Source of the DNA: Sphaerotilus sp.
Lineage (GTDB): Bacteria > Pseudomonadota > Gammaproteobacteria > Burkholderiales > Burkholderiaceae_C
Direction of reading: 5' to 3'
DNA length: 64,000 bases
Assembly: GCA_013299055.1 (NCBI GenBank)
Contig: JAAFKB010000002.1
Span: forward strand, 1-64,000
Below are positions 46,960 through 56,556 of this stretch, one piece after another. The position numbers and the translations under genes were made by a program. Position 1 is the first letter of the stretch. Each line of letters begins with the position of its first letter. The notes below the pieces were generated by a model. That model searched no databases. It was not told the DNA's origin and saw only the letters and a program-made list of their open reading frames with translations.

Positions 46960-47784
46960 TCACCACAGGCGCCACCAGCTCGCCTTGTCCTCGTAGCCGC
47001 GGCCGATCCACGGGCTGCGCGGGTAGTTGGTCTTGAGCACGCGCTGGGCGTCGTCGCGCAGCGCGGCCATGCCGAGCTTGTCGTAGCTGGCGGCCATCAG
47101 GAACAGCGCCTCTTCGGCCGCCGGGACACCGCGGAAGTCCTGCAGCGCCTGCTGGGCGCGGTTGGCGGCGGCCAGGTAGGCGCCGCGCATGTAGTAGTAG
47201 CGCGCCACATGCACCTCGTAGGAGGCCAGCGCGTTGACGATGTACTTCATGCGGACCTTGGCGTCCGGCGCGTACTTCGAGTCCGGGTAGCGGTCCACCA
47301 GCTGCTTGAAGCTCTGGTAGGCGTCGCGAGAGGCTTGCTGGTCGCGTTCGGACAGGTCCTGCCTGGCCAGGTTGCCGAAGAAGCCCAGGTCGTCGTTGAA
47401 GTTGATCAGCCCTTGCAGGTAGTAGGCATAGTCGCCGGCCGGGCTGGTCGGGTGCAGCTTCAGGAAGCGTTCGACCACGGCCAGGGCGCGCGCCTTCTCC
47501 TGCTGCTTGTAGAGCAGGAACGCCTGTTCGAGCTGTGCCTGCTGCGACAGCAGGGTGCCGGCGGCGCGGCCCTCGATGCGCTCGTAGAGCTTGATGGCCC
47601 GGTCGTTGGCACCGGCAGAGGCTTCCTCGCGGGCCTCTTCGTACAATTTGGCAATGCTCTTGCCGTCGTCGGCGTTCTTGGGGTCGGTCGCACAGCCCCC
47701 CAGTTGACAAGCCACAGCCACCCCGAGCACGAGGGAAGCAAGGCGCAGGGCCGGTGTCGGGCAAGGCTTGAACATGGTGGTCAT
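46960..47784 (-). CDS. bamD: Outer membrane protein assembly factor BamD
   Basis: 274 residues from ATG at 47784 (47775 is possible). Lipoprotein signal with lipobox LGGC (Cys31), then TPR-like repeats: KLYEEAREEASAGANDRAIKLYER, LEQAFLLYKQQEKARALAVVERFLKLHP, then DQQASRDAYQSFKQLVDRYPDSKYAPDA and HVARYYYMRGAYLAAANRAQ (all split across ~45-240). Essential BAM complex subunit that folds beta-barrels into the outer membrane. Divergent from rluD, the common arrangement in proteobacteria. Confidence 0.95.
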   Translation of the reverse strand: MTTMFKPCPTPALRLASLVLGVAVACQLGGCATDPKNADDGKSIAKLYEEAREEASAGANDRAIKLYERIEGRAAGTLLSQQAQLEQAFLLYKQQEKARALAVVERFLKLHPTSPAGDYAYYLQGLINFNDDLGFFGNLARQDLSERDQQASRDAYQSFKQLVDRYPDSKYAPDAKVRMKYIVNALASYEVHVARYYYMRGAYLAAANRAQQALQDFRGVPAAEEALFLMAASYDKLGMAALRDDAQRVLKTNYPRSPWIGRGYEDKASWWRLW

Positions 47785-47834
47785 GGGTCGGACCCGCAGA
47801 TCGGGCCAGATGGAAGATGGGAAACAGAGCGTGA

Positions 47835-47840
47835 ATTATA
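47835..47840 (-). promoter_or_regulatory. Candidate -10 (perfect TATAAT) for bamD
   Basis: TATAAT on the minus strand, 51 nt before the bamD ATG; predicted start near 47828. No clear -35. It overlaps the presumed rluD start codon on the other strand. Confidence 0.4.
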
Positions 47841-48844
47841 TGAACGGGCCCCAGGGCCAGCATGAAGCATTGGACGTGGCCGAGGACATCGACCCCGGCG
47901 CGGGCGCGGAAGTCGAGTCCCGGCAGGCCGAGGTCGACCGGGTCTCGCACGGCCTGCGGCTGGACAAGTGGCTGGTCGGGCTTGCGCCGGAGTTCTCGCG
48001 CAGCCACCTGCAGCAGCTCATCGAGGCGGGCCATGTGCGCAGCGCCGGGCAGGTGCTGACCAGCGCCTCGCGCAAGGTGGGCGCCGGACAGATCATCGAG
48101 GTCGCGCTGCAGCCCACCGCGCAGAGCAGCGCTTTCCGGGCCGAGCCGATCCCGCTGGAGATCGTCTACGAGGACGATGCGCTGATGGTGGTCCACAAGC
48201 CAGCGGGGCTGGTGGTCCACCCGGCGGCGGGGCACTGGTCAGGCACGCTGCTCAACGGGCTGCTGGCGCACCATGCGGGGGCGGCATCGCTGGCGCGGGC
48301 GGGCATCGTCCACCGGCTCGACAAGGACACCTCCGGGCTGATGGTCGTGGCCAAGACCCAGCTCGCCCAGACGGCGCTGACCCGCGCCATCGCCGCACGC
48401 GAGGTGCAGCGCGAGTACCTGGCGCTGGTCCACGGGCTGGTCGACGAGGAACCGTTCACCATCGAGGCGCCGATCGGGCGCGATCCGGTCTCGCGCATCA
48501 AGATGGCGGTCGTGACCAGCGGCAAGCCGGCGCGCACGGACGTGACCTGTCTGGGTGTCCGCGATTTCGGGCCGGCGCCGCAGGCTGGGCGGGTGAGCGC
48601 GGTGCGCTGCAAGCTGCACACCGGGCGCACGCACCAGATCCGCGTCCACCTGGCGCGGCGCGGCCATCCGCTGCTGGGCGACGGGGTCTACGGGGGCAAG
48701 CCAGTGCTGGGCGTGACGCGCCAGGCGCTGCACGCCACCCACCTCGGGCTGGCCCATCCGCGCACGGGCGAATGGCTGTCCTTCGACGCGGCATTGCCAG
48801 CGGACCTGACGGTGGCGTGGGCGCAGGTCGCGGCCGGTTGCTGA
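47840..48844 (+). CDS. rluD: 23S rRNA pseudouridine(1911/1915/1917) synthase RluD
   Basis: 334 residues from ATG at 47840 (MNGPQGQHEAL); ATG at 47810 is an alternative and neither has a good ribosome site. An acidic N-terminus precedes an S4 domain (~35-90, LRLDKWLVGLAPEFSRSHLQQLI) and the RluA-type catalytic domain with HRLDKDTSGLMVVAK (catalytic Asp161), then HTGRTHQIRVHLARRGHPLLGD. Modifies helix 69 of 23S rRNA, which contacts the decoding centre. Divergent from bamD. Confidence 0.94.
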   Translation: MNGPQGQHEALDVAEDIDPGAGAEVESRQAEVDRVSHGLRLDKWLVGLAPEFSRSHLQQLIEAGHVRSAGQVLTSASRKVGAGQIIEVALQPTAQSSAFRAEPIPLEIVYEDDALMVVHKPAGLVVHPAAGHWSGTLLNGLLAHHAGAASLARAGIVHRLDKDTSGLMVVAKTQLAQTALTRAIAAREVQREYLALVHGLVDEEPFTIEAPIGRDPVSRIKMAVVTSGKPARTDVTCLGVRDFGPAPQAGRVSAVRCKLHTGRTHQIRVHLARRGHPLLGDGVYGGKPVLGVTRQALHATHLGLAHPRTGEWLSFDAALPADLTVAWAQVAAGC

Positions 48845-48863
48845 GGGACTGGGCGTTCGGCGC

Positions 48864-48869
48864 TAGAAT
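48864..48869 (+). promoter_or_regulatory. Candidate -10 of scpB
   Basis: TAGAAT in GGCGCTAGAATGTGG, 163 nt before scpB and 20 nt after the rluD stop. A similar GCTAGAATGC box occurs before ndk. Confidence 0.4.
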
Positions 48870-49031
48870 GTGGTCCAATCCGGTCAGAACCGGAACGCGC
48901 CCAGCGCCTGCGTCCTGCGAGTCCCGTCCCGGAGTGGACCGGACTCCCTCCCCAACACCCGATCGCGAAATTTTCCAGATGGCCGCCTGGCGTGCGGATC
49001 TGTCTGGGTCGCCCAGGTACCTGACGAATCC

Positions 49032-49565
49032 ATGAACACACGGGATGCCCGACGCGTCCTTGAAGCCGCGCTCATCTGTGCGCAGCAGCCCTTGTCGGTG
49101 CGAGAACTCCGGCACCTCTTCGACGGGATGCTGAGCGCCGACAGCGTGCGGATGTTGCTGGACGATCTGGCGCGCGACTGGCAGGACCGGGGCGTCGAGC
49201 TGGTGTGCGTGGCCAGTGGCTGGCGTTTCCAGAGCCGGCCGGAGATGCGGGTACACCTGGACCGGCTCTACCCGGACAAGCCGGCACGCTATTCCCGCGC
49301 CACGATGGAGACCTTGTCCATCGTGGCGTACCGACAACCCGTCACCCGTGGTGACATCGAAGACATCCGTGGCGTGACGGTCAGCACGCAGATCGTCCGG
49401 CAGCTCGAAGAGCGTGGCTGGATCGAGGTGATCGGGCACCGCGAGGGCCCCGGGCGTCCGGCGCTGTATGCGACGACCCGACAATTTCTGGACGATCTGG
49501 GCCTGAAGTCCCTGGATCAACTGCCATCCCTGGATTCTCTTCCCGACTCTCTTCCCGAGGCCTGA
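49032..49565 (+). CDS. scpB: SMC-Scp complex subunit ScpB
   Basis: 177 residues from ATG at 49032. Tandem winged-helix protein: RDARRVLEAALICAQQPLSVRELRHLF, LELVCVASGWRFQSRPE-like core (here VELVCVASGWRFQSR), SRATMETLSIVAYRQPVTRGDIEDIRGV, and the second wing RGWIEVIGHREGPGRPALYATT. ScpB dimers bridge ScpA and the SMC heads in chromosome organisation. No scpA is adjacent, as in many Burkholderiales, where scpB sits beside rluB. Open frame upstream of the ATG (from 48870) is UTR. Confidence 0.92.
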   Translation: MNTRDARRVLEAALICAQQPLSVRELRHLFDGMLSADSVRMLLDDLARDWQDRGVELVCVASGWRFQSRPEMRVHLDRLYPDKPARYSRATMETLSIVAYRQPVTRGDIEDIRGVTVSTQIVRQLEERGWIEVIGHREGPGRPALYATTRQFLDDLGLKSLDQLPSLDSLPDSLPEA

Positions 49566-49575
49566 GGCCGAACGC

Positions 49576-51660
49576 ATGAACCAACATCAAGACACCGCAG
49601 ACCAGACTGGCGCCGACGCCGCTGCAGACGCCACCGAGGCGCCGAAGAAGCGTCGTGCCCCCCGCAAGACGGCGGCGACCGTCGCGGCGACCGTGCCGGT
49701 GGCGGCCGAGGCGACGGTCACCGTGGTCAAGAAGCCCCGTGCGCCCCGCAAGGCTGCTGCCCCCGTGACCGACGTGCAGACCGAGCCGCAGGCCGCGCTG
49801 CAGGCCGAACCCGAGGCATCGCCGGTTGCCGCCCCTGCGCCACGGCCTTCCCGCAGCCGCAAGACGGCGGCGGGTGCCGTCGAGGCGCCAGTGGTGGTCG
49901 AGCCGGCTGTGGTCGTCCCGGCGCCTGTCGTGGCCCCTGTGGCCGCCGCGGCTGCCGTGATCCCCGTGGATCCGGCCAGTCCCTCTGACGCCGCTGCGCT
50001 TCCGGAGGCTGCCGCCGGCGACGCATCTGCGCAGGACGCCGCGTCCGAGGCTTCCGCCACCCCGCGCCGCCGTGAGCGTGACCGCCAGCGCCGCAAGGAC
50101 CGCCGCGTCCAAGGCCCCCGTGAAGACGGCGCCGTCGTCGCTCCGGTGGGCGAGGAGGAGGAATTCGAGGTCATCGTCGTCAGCGGCGGTGACGACGATG
50201 ACCTGGTGGACACCGACACGCTGTTCGCGGAAGTCATTTCCGGCGACTACGATACCGAGTTCACGCCCGACGCCGATGAGCTGCAGGCTGACCCTGGCAA
50301 GCGCGTGCTGCGTCCCGAACCCGAGGCGCCCAAGCTGCACAAGGTCTTGGCGCAGGCGGGCATCGGCTCGCGCCGCGAGATGGAGCAGCTGATCCAGGAC
50401 GGGCAGGTCTCCGTCAACGGCGAAGCGGCCCACATCGGCATGCGCATCGCCCAGGGCGACCAGATCCGCATCGCCGGCCGTCCGATCAAGGTCCGCATCG
50501 CGCCGCCGCCGGCCCGCGTGCTGGCGTACCACAAGGAAGTCGGTGAAGTCGTCACCCACCACGACCCCGAAGGCCGTCCCACCGTCTTTCGCCGCCTGCC
50601 CCGCCTGCACACGGGCAAGTGGCTGTCGGTGGGGCGCCTGGACATCAACACCGAAGGGCTGCTGCTGTTCACCAACTCCGGCGATCTGGCCAACCAGCTC
50701 ATGCACCCGCGCTTCGGCGTGGAGCGCGAGTACGCGGTGCGCGTGCTGGGTTCGCTGTCCACCGAGCAGCGCGCTCGCTTGCTCGATGGCGTGGACATCG
50801 AGGGGCAGAAGGCAGCCTTCAAGTCCATCGAAGACGGTGGTGGCGAGGGCATCAACCGCTGGTACCGCGTCGTCATCACCGAAGGCCGCAACCGCGAGGT
50901 GCGCAAGCTCTTCGACAAGGTGGGTCTGGCCGTGAGTCGCCTCATCCGCATCCGCTATGGCACCGTGGTGCTGCCGCGCGGCCTCAAGCGCGGGGTGTGG
51001 GTGGAGCTGGAAGAGCACGACGTGCGCACCATCCGCACGCTCGCCAGCCCCGAGCAGGCGCCGGCCCGCGTGGTGCTGCCGGATGCGCCCCGACTGGGTG
51101 CAAAGCCGCCGAAGGCCCGTGGGCAAGAGCGCGGTGGGGAGCGGACCGAACGTGGCGAGCGCGGTCCGCGCGGCGGTGGCGAGGCCCGTGCCGAGCGCGA
51201 TCCGCAAGCCCCGCGTGGCAAGGGCGCCCAGCATGGCGGCGACCGTGGCGATCGTCCGCGCCAGAACCAGAACCAGAACCCGCAGGCCGGTGGCGCGAAC
51301 CCGGGCCAGCAGAACCGCCCGCCCCGTGGCCCCCGTCAGGATGGTCCGCGCCAGGATGGCCCGGCGCATGGCGGCGGGGGGGGGCGTGGCGGGCGTGGCG
51401 ATGGCGACGATCCGCTGCACATCCCGAACCCGCTGGAGCAGACCTTCGACAAGCGCTTCGTGTCGGGATCCAAGCGCATCACCACGGGCTTCGGTCGCCC
51501 CACCGAAGAGCCGACGCCGGGTGGCAATGGCGGCGGCAACCGCAAGGGCGAGCCGCGCCAGCCGGACCCGATGCAGACCTCGGTCGGCTACATCGGCGCC
51601 GAGGCGTATTTCACGCGCCCCGGTGGTGGCAACAAGGGCCGTGGCGGTCGTCGGCGCTGA
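49576..51660 (+). CDS. rluB: 23S rRNA pseudouridine(2605) synthase RluB with long disordered tails
   Basis: 694 residues, more than twice E. coli RluB (291). Residues 1-250 are Ala/Pro/Val-rich and basic (RRAPRKT, RRRERDRQRRKDRR), ending acidic. S4 domain ~252-300 (KLHKVLAQAGIGSRREMEQL), catalytic domain with Asp356 in GRLDINTEGLLLFTNSGDL, INRWYRVVITEGRNREVRKLF. Residues ~500-694 are Arg/Gly/Pro/Gln-rich, RGG-like, with QNQNQNPQ. Such tails can bind RNA or promote condensate formation. Pairs with scpB upstream. A nine-G run at 51376 lies in the tail. Confidence 0.93.
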   Translation: MNQHQDTADQTGADAAADATEAPKKRRAPRKTAATVAATVPVAAEATVTVVKKPRAPRKAAAPVTDVQTEPQAALQAEPEASPVAAPAPRPSRSRKTAAGAVEAPVVVEPAVVVPAPVVAPVAAAAAVIPVDPASPSDAAALPEAAAGDASAQDAASEASATPRRRERDRQRRKDRRVQGPREDGAVVAPVGEEEEFEVIVVSGGDDDDLVDTDTLFAEVISGDYDTEFTPDADELQADPGKRVLRPEPEAPKLHKVLAQAGIGSRREMEQLIQDGQVSVNGEAAHIGMRIAQGDQIRIAGRPIKVRIAPPPARVLAYHKEVGEVVTHHDPEGRPTVFRRLPRLHTGKWLSVGRLDINTEGLLLFTNSGDLANQLMHPRFGVEREYAVRVLGSLSTEQRARLLDGVDIEGQKAAFKSIEDGGGEGINRWYRVVITEGRNREVRKLFDKVGLAVSRLIRIRYGTVVLPRGLKRGVWVELEEHDVRTIRTLASPEQAPARVVLPDAPRLGAKPPKARGQERGGERTERGERGPRGGGEARAERDPQAPRGKGAQHGGDRGDRPRQNQNQNPQAGGANPGQQNRPPRGPRQDGPRQDGPAHGGGGGRGGRGDGDDPLHIPNPLEQTFDKRFVSGSKRITTGFGRPTEEPTPGGNGGGNRKGEPRQPDPMQTSVGYIGAEAYFTRPGGGNKGRGGRRR
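51376..51384. repeat. G9 homopolymer in the rluB coding sequence
   Basis: Nine consecutive G in the codons for the Gly-rich tail. A one-base slip would shift the frame after about residue 600 and replace the last ~90 residues; the catalytic domain would be unaffected. Confidence 0.85.
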
Positions 51661-51681
51661 GTTGCTGACACGCTTCAAAGC

Positions 51682-51687
51682 TAGAAT
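51682..51687 (+). promoter_or_regulatory. Candidate -10 of ndk
   Basis: TAGAAT in AAGCTAGAATGCCG, 74 nt before the ndk ATG; the predicted transcript starts near 51694. The hairpin GCCGGG-TTTTC-CCCGGC directly overlaps the start region. Confidence 0.4.
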
Positions 51688-51761
51688 GCCGGGTTTTCCC
51701 CGGCTTCGACCCCACAACGTCGACCGAATCGATTCAACCTGTCCGTCAAGGAAACCATTTC

Positions 51762-52187
51762 ATGGCCATCGAACGCACCCTGTCCATCATCAAGCCCGAC
51801 GCCGTCGCCAAGAACGTCATCGGCCAGATCTACGCCCGCTTTGAAGGCGCTGGCCTGAAGATCGCTGCCGCCAAGCTGGTGCAGCTGTCGCGCGCCGATG
51901 CCGAACAGTTCTACGGTGTCCACAAGGCCCGCCCGTTCTTCAACGACCTGGTCAGCTTCATGATCTCCGGCCCGGTGATGATCCAGTGCCTGGAAGGCGA
52001 GAACGCCATCCTGAAGAACCGCGAGCTGATGGGTGCCACCGACCCGAAGAAGGCGGAAGCCGGCACCATCCGCGCCGACTTCGCCGACTCGATCGACGCC
52101 AACGCCGTCCATGGCTCCGACGCGGCTGAAACCGCTGCTGTCGAAATCGCGTTCTTCTTCCCCGGCATGAACGTCTACAGCCGCTGA
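51762..52187 (+). CDS. ndk: Nucleoside diphosphate kinase
   Basis: 141 residues, standard length. [15 protein letters not shown] at the N-terminus, [30 protein letters not shown] (split ~48-76), [15 protein letters not shown], and the catalytic His117 in NAVHGSDA. Balances NTP and dNTP pools by phosphotransfer. Starts the ndk-rlmN-pilF-rodZ-ispG-hisS-yfgM-bamB-der series conserved in Burkholderiales; rlmN begins 8 nt after its stop. Confidence 0.97.
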   Translation: MAIERTLSIIKPDAVAKNVIGQIYARFEGAGLKIAAAKLVQLSRADAEQFYGVHKARPFFNDLVSFMISGPVMIQCLEGENAILKNRELMGATDPKKAEAGTIRADFADSIDANAVHGSDAAETAAVEIAFFFPGMNVYSR

Positions 52188-52195
52188 GCTGCACC

Positions 52196-53353
52196 ATGAC
52201 GGACGCGGTCAACCTGCTCGATTTCGACCTTGATGGGCTGGCCGCGCACTGCGAGCGGCTGGGCGAGAAGCGGTTCCGCGCCGTCCAGCTCTTCCGCTGG
52301 ATCCACCAGCGGGGTGCCCGCGACTTCGACCAGATGAGCGATCTGGCCAAGTCGCTGCGGGCCAAGCTGGCCGGCAGCGCGGAGATCCGCCCGCTGCCGG
52401 TCCTCTCCGAACACCGCTCCACGGACGGCACGGTCAAGTGGCTGTTCGACGTGGGCGCCGGCAATGCGGTCGAGAGCGTGTTCATCCCCGAGGATGACCG
52501 TGGCACGCTGTGCCTCTCGTCGCAGGCCGGCTGTGCGGTGGGTTGCCGCTTCTGCTCGACCGGGCACCAGGGCTTCTCCCGCAACCTGAGCACGGGCGAG
52601 ATCCTGGCCCAGCTCTGGCATGCCGAGCACACGCTGCGCCGCGACCTGAACCGCCCGGAGCGGCAGGCGGGCGAGCGCGTGATCACCAACGTCGTGATGA
52701 TGGGCATGGGCGAGCCGCTGCAGAACTACGGCGCACTGGTGCCGGCGCTGCGCGTGATGCTCGACGACCATGGCTACGGCCTGTCGCGCCGTCGCGTGAC
52801 GGTGTCCACGTCGGGCGTCGTGCCGTTCATGGACCGGCTGCGCGACGACCTGCCGGTGGCGCTGGCGGTGTCGCTGCATGCGCCCGACGACACCCTGCGC
52901 AACGAACTCGTGCCGCTGAACCGCAAGTACCCGCTGGCCGAGCTGCTGGCCGCATGCAAACGCTATCTGGACACGGCGCCGCGCGACTTCATCACGTTCG
53001 AATACTGCATGCTCGACGGCGTCAACGACAGCGACGAGCAGGCGCGGAGGCTGCTGGCGCTGGTGGGGCCGAAGGGTCCGGTCGGGCGGCTGCCGTGCAA
53101 GTTCAACCTGATCCCGTTCAATCCCTTCCCGGCGTCGGGGCTGAAACGCTCGGACAACGCCCGCGTGCAAGCCTTTGCCAAGGTGCTGATCGAAGGTGGT
53201 CTCGTCACCACCGTGCGCAAGACACGTGGGGACGACATCGACGCCGCCTGTGGGCAACTGGCCGGCGAAGTGCAGGACCGCACCCGCGCCCATGAGCGCA
53301 TGGTGCGCGCGCCGATCCGCGTGGTCCGCCCGCCGCCGGCCTCCGCCACCTGA
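52196..53353 (+). CDS. rlmN: 23S rRNA (adenine(2503)-C(2))-methyltransferase / tRNA m2A37 RlmN
   Basis: 385 residues. Radical SAM enzyme with the CxxxCxxC cluster motif CAVGCRFC (Cys113, 117, 120) and the two mechanistic Cys: Cys106 in [10 protein letters not shown] and Cys352 in [10 protein letters not shown], which form and resolve the methyl-protein intermediate. Other conserved parts: [44 protein letters not shown], and [10 protein letters not shown]. Methylates A2503 of 23S rRNA and A37 of some tRNAs. Confidence 0.97.
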   Translation: MTDAVNLLDFDLDGLAAHCERLGEKRFRAVQLFRWIHQRGARDFDQMSDLAKSLRAKLAGSAEIRPLPVLSEHRSTDGTVKWLFDVGAGNAVESVFIPEDDRGTLCLSSQAGCAVGCRFCSTGHQGFSRNLSTGEILAQLWHAEHTLRRDLNRPERQAGERVITNVVMMGMGEPLQNYGALVPALRVMLDDHGYGLSRRRVTVSTSGVVPFMDRLRDDLPVALAVSLHAPDDTLRNELVPLNRKYPLAELLAACKRYLDTAPRDFITFEYCMLDGVNDSDEQARRLLALVGPKGPVGRLPCKFNLIPFNPFPASGLKRSDNARVQAFAKVLIEGGLVTTVRKTRGDDIDAACGQLAGEVQDRTRAHERMVRAPIRVVRPPPASAT

Positions 53354-53373
53354 GTCCACACCCGCTGCTGTCC

Positions 53374-54294
53374 ATGTTCACACTGCTGCATCGCGTCGCG
53401 TGGGGTGCCGGCCAGGCCGGGGCCCTGGTCGCGCTGGCACTCTGGGGGTTGACGGGCTGTGTCTCCGGGCCGGCACTGCCGGTGCCGATGGGCGAGGCCA
53501 GCCCCACCACCCTGACCCCCGTCCGCCCCGCCGGCACCGGTACCGGTACCGGTGCCGCGGGTTCGACCGTGAACACCGGCAACCGCCGCGACCTCGTGAC
53601 CTCGTCCGACGAGTCCGACACCGCCCGGCGTGCCCGCATCCGCACCGAACTCGCCGGGGCCTACTTCAGCCAGGGCCAGTTCATCACCGCCCTCGACGAG
53701 GTCAAGCGCGCCTTGTCGGTCGATCCCGACCACGTCCCGGCGCTGAACCTGCGCGGACTGGTCTACGCCAACATGGGCGAGTTCGCGCTGGCCGAAGAGA
53801 GCTTCCGGGCGGCGCTCGGCCTGCGCCCGGCCGACGCCGACACGCTCCACAACTACGGCTGGTTCCTCTGCCAGCAACGCCGTTTTGTTCCCGCGCGCCA
53901 GCAGTTCGAGGCCGCCATGGCGGTGCCGCAGTACCGCGAAGGTGCCCGCACGCTGCTGGCCGCCGGCATCTGCGAGGCCCGCGCCGGCGAGCTGCAGGCC
54001 GCCCAGATCATCCTGCAGCGCAGTTTCGACCAGGAGCCGGGCAACCCTGCCACGGTGTTCAACCTGGCCGACGTGCTGCGTCGCCGAGGTGAACTCGAAC
54101 GTGCATTCCTGTACCTCCAGCGGCTGAACCAGACGCCCGAGCTGGTGAGTCCGGAGACGCTGTGGCTGTCAATCCGGATCCAGCACCGGCGAAATCTGGC
54201 CGCGTCCGTGGAAGAATTGGGGGCACTGCTGCGCACGCGATTCCCGAAGTCACGGGAAGCAGCCGCCTACGACCAAGGACAGTTTGATGAGTGA
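53374..54294 (+). CDS. pilF: Type IV pilus biogenesis/stability lipoprotein PilF (PilW)
   Basis: 306 residues. Lipobox LTGC (Cys29), a Thr/Gly/Ala linker (with the GTGTGTGAAG repeat) and six TPR-like units (~85-270): ELAGAYFSQGQFITALDEVKRAL, ALNLRGLVYANMGEFALAEESF, TLHNYGWFLCQQRRFVPARQQF, LAAGICEARAGELQAAQIIL. Pilotin that helps the PilQ secretin reach and multimerise in the outer membrane. Located away from the minor-pilin operon, in the standard place between rlmN and rodZ. Its stop overlaps the rodZ start. Confidence 0.92.
   Translation: MFTLLHRVAWGAGQAGALVALALWGLTGCVSGPALPVPMGEASPTTLTPVRPAGTGTGTGAAGSTVNTGNRRDLVTSSDESDTARRARIRTELAGAYFSQGQFITALDEVKRALSVDPDHVPALNLRGLVYANMGEFALAEESFRAALGLRPADADTLHNYGWFLCQQRRFVPARQQFEAAMAVPQYREGARTLLAAGICEARAGELQAAQIILQRSFDQEPGNPATVFNLADVLRRRGELERAFLYLQRLNQTPELVSPETLWLSIRIQHRRNLAASVEELGALLRTRFPKSREAAAYDQGQFDE
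53532..53557. repeat. 26-bp perfect palindrome / ACCGGT repeat in pilF
   Basis: ACCGGT units in tandem give a sequence that equals its own reverse complement over 53532-53557. It encodes the Gly/Thr linker of PilF. The 6-bp unit keeps frame, so copy-number change would alter the linker by two residues. Confidence 0.85.
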
Positions 54295-55222
54295 CGTGAC
54301 ACCGCCGACCGCCGGCACCTCCACCGCTGGCGCCATGCTGCGCGCCGCGCGGCAGGCCCGAGGCATGGAATTGGACACCCTGTCGCAGGTGCTGAAGGTG
54401 CCCGAGCGCAAGCTGGCCGCCCTGGAAGCCGATCGCTACACCGAGTTGCCGGGCATGGCCTTCGCGCGCAGCCTGGCGCAGTCGTATGCACGGCAGGTGG
54501 GCCTGGACGCGGCGGTGGTGCTGGCCCAGCTGCCTGGCGCCGGTCCGCAGCCGCAGCAACGTCTCGAAAGCGTGTCCCGTGGCCTGCAGACGCCCTACCG
54601 CGAAGGGGCGAGCGGTGCCACGTTCGGCCGCAGCGGCTCGGCCTGGCCGGAGTGGCTCAAGCCGGTGTTCCTGCTGCCGGCCGTGCTGCTGCTGGCGGCA
54701 CTGGCGTTCTGGTTCGCGCCACCCATGCACACGATGTTCGGCGGACTGGGCTGGCCGGACGCCGAGACGGGGTCTGACGCCACCGCGATGGTGGTCGAGT
54801 CCGCACCGGTGCCGGTTGCCGCCTCCGCTGCGGGTGTCGTGGTCGGCGTACCCGTGGCTGTCGTGGCCGAGCCGCCTGTCGCTCCGGCGTCTGCTGTGGC
54901 GCCCACCATCACCGCCGTCTCCGAGACCGTGCATTCCACGCCCAGCGAGCCGGCCGCCAGCGCCACCAGCGCACCGTCTGCCGCCTCCGGCGTGGTGGTG
55001 CTGCGCACGACGGGCGAGTCATGGATCGAGGTGCGGGACGCGGCGGGCGCGGTGCTGCTGTCGCGCACGGTGCTGCCGGGCGAGGTGATCGGCCTCGACG
55101 GTGCGCTGCCGATGCGCCTGAAGGCTGGCATCGCCAACGTGACCCAGGTGACGCTGCGGGGCGAGCCCTTCAGCCTGGCCCCGTTCACCCGCGGCAACAT
55201 CGCCACCGCCATCCTGAAGTGA
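54287..55222 (+). CDS. rodZ: Cytoskeleton protein RodZ / helix-turn-helix membrane protein
   Basis: 311 residues from ATG at 54287, overlapping the pilF stop by 8 nt, with AAGGA upstream. Cytoplasmic HTH domain (~13-75: [56 protein letters not shown]), a membrane helix (~122-145, [18 protein letters not shown]), an Ala/Val/Pro-rich periplasmic linker, and a C-terminal DUF4115 domain (~225-305, [19 protein letters not shown]). RodZ links MreB to the elongasome and fixes rod shape. Gene position before ispG matches proteobacterial rodZ. Confidence 0.92.
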   Translation: MSDVTPPTAGTSTAGAMLRAARQARGMELDTLSQVLKVPERKLAALEADRYTELPGMAFARSLAQSYARQVGLDAAVVLAQLPGAGPQPQQRLESVSRGLQTPYREGASGATFGRSGSAWPEWLKPVFLLPAVLLLAALAFWFAPPMHTMFGGLGWPDAETGSDATAMVVESAPVPVAASAAGVVVGVPVAVVAEPPVAPASAVAPTITAVSETVHSTPSEPAASATSAPSAASGVVVLRTTGESWIEVRDAAGAVLLSRTVLPGEVIGLDGALPMRLKAGIANVTQVTLRGEPFSLAPFTRGNIATAILK

Positions 55223-55230
55223 GTCCGACC

Positions 55231-56514
55231 ATGCAAGCCACTGTGCCCACCTCCGAACAGCCGATCCCTCTGGGCGAACCCGCCGCCCGGCGCAGCCTGC
55301 AGGCGCGGGTGACGTGGGGTGACCGTGTGGTCACGGTGGGCGGCAATGCGCCGGTGCGGGTCCAGTCGATGACCAACACCGACACGGTGGACGTGATCGG
55401 CACGGCGATCCAGGTGAAGGAACTCGCGCTGGCAGGCTCCGAGATGGTCCGCATCACGGTGAACACGCCCGAAGCCGCCGAGGCCGTGCCGCACATCCGC
55501 GAGCAGCTCGACCGCATGCAGATCGACGTGCCGCTGATCGGCGACTTCCACTACAACGGCCACCGCCTCCTGACCGAATACCCGGCCATGGCGCAGGCGC
55601 TGTCCAAGTACCGCATCAACCCCGGCAACGTCGGCAAGGGCGACAAGCGCGACCGCCAGTTCGGCATGATGATCGAGGCGGCGATCCGCCACGACAAGCC
55701 GGTGCGCATCGGCGTGAACTGGGGCAGCCTGGACCAGGAGCTGCTCGCCATGCTGATGGACACGAACGCCAGCCGCGCCCAGCCCTGGGAAGCACGCCAG
55801 GTGATGTACGAGGCGCTGATCCAGTCGGCGCTCGACTCGGCGGCCTACGCGGTCGAACTCGGCATGCGGCGGGAGCAGGTGCTGATCAGCTGCAAGGTCA
55901 GCGGCGTGCAGGATCTGGTGGCGGTGTACCGCGAACTCTCGAAACGCTGCGACCATCCGCTGCACCTCGGCCTCACCGAAGCCGGCATGGGCACCAAGGG
56001 CACGGTGGCGTCCGCGACGGCGCTGGGCATCCTGCTGCAGCAGGGCATCGGCGACACCATCCGCGTGAGCCTGACCCCCGCGCCGGGCGAGGCGCGCACG
56101 CAGGAGGTGACGGTGGCGCTGGAGATCCTGCAGTCGCTGGGCCTGCGCACCTTCGTGCCGAGCGTGACGGCCTGCCCCGGCTGTGGCCGCACGACGAGCA
56201 CGACGTTCCAGGAACTGACGCAGCAGATCGACCACTTCCTGCGCGCGCAGATGCCCGTCTGGCGCGCGAAGTACCCCGGCGTCGAGGCGATGAAGGTGGC
56301 CGTGATGGGCTGCATCGTCAACGGCCCCGGCGAGAGCAAGCACGCCGACATCGGCATCAGCCTGCCCGGCACGGGCGAGGCGCCCGCCGCCCCCGTCTAC
56401 ATCGACGGCGAGAAGGCCATGACGCTGCGTGGCGAGGGCATCGCCAGCGAGTTCCAGGCCGTGGTCGAGCAGTACATCGAGCGCCGCTTCGGCCAGAAGA
56501 CCGCTGTGTCCTGA
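55231..56514 (+). CDS. ispG: 4-hydroxy-3-methylbut-2-en-1-yl diphosphate synthase (flavodoxin)
   Basis: 427 residues from ATG at 55231, 8 nt after rodZ; the longer betaproteobacterial form. Penultimate step of the MEP isoprenoid pathway. [35 protein letters not shown] and the [4Fe-4S] ligands Cys315, Cys318 (CPGCGRT) and Cys361 (GCIVNGPGE), with the fourth ligand Glu368. Reduces methylerythritol cyclodiphosphate to HMBPP using the cluster. Confidence 0.97.
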   Translation: MQATVPTSEQPIPLGEPAARRSLQARVTWGDRVVTVGGNAPVRVQSMTNTDTVDVIGTAIQVKELALAGSEMVRITVNTPEAAEAVPHIREQLDRMQIDVPLIGDFHYNGHRLLTEYPAMAQALSKYRINPGNVGKGDKRDRQFGMMIEAAIRHDKPVRIGVNWGSLDQELLAMLMDTNASRAQPWEARQVMYEALIQSALDSAAYAVELGMRREQVLISCKVSGVQDLVAVYRELSKRCDHPLHLGLTEAGMGTKGTVASATALGILLQQGIGDTIRVSLTPAPGEARTQEVTVALEILQSLGLRTFVPSVTACPGCGRTTSTTFQELTQQIDHFLRAQMPVWRAKYPGVEAMKVAVMGCIVNGPGESKHADIGISLPGTGEAPAAPVYIDGEKAMTLRGEGIASEFQAVVEQYIERRFGQKTAVS

Positions 56515-56556
56515 GTCCCTGACTTTCCGATTTCCTGCTTTCCTGCTGAATTCCTG

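Noticed and set aside
51688..51704. Hairpin GCCGGG-TTTTC-CCCGGC as terminator of rluB
   Set aside because: Only 6 bp, no U-tract, and it overlaps the predicted ndk transcription start; I do not call it a terminator.
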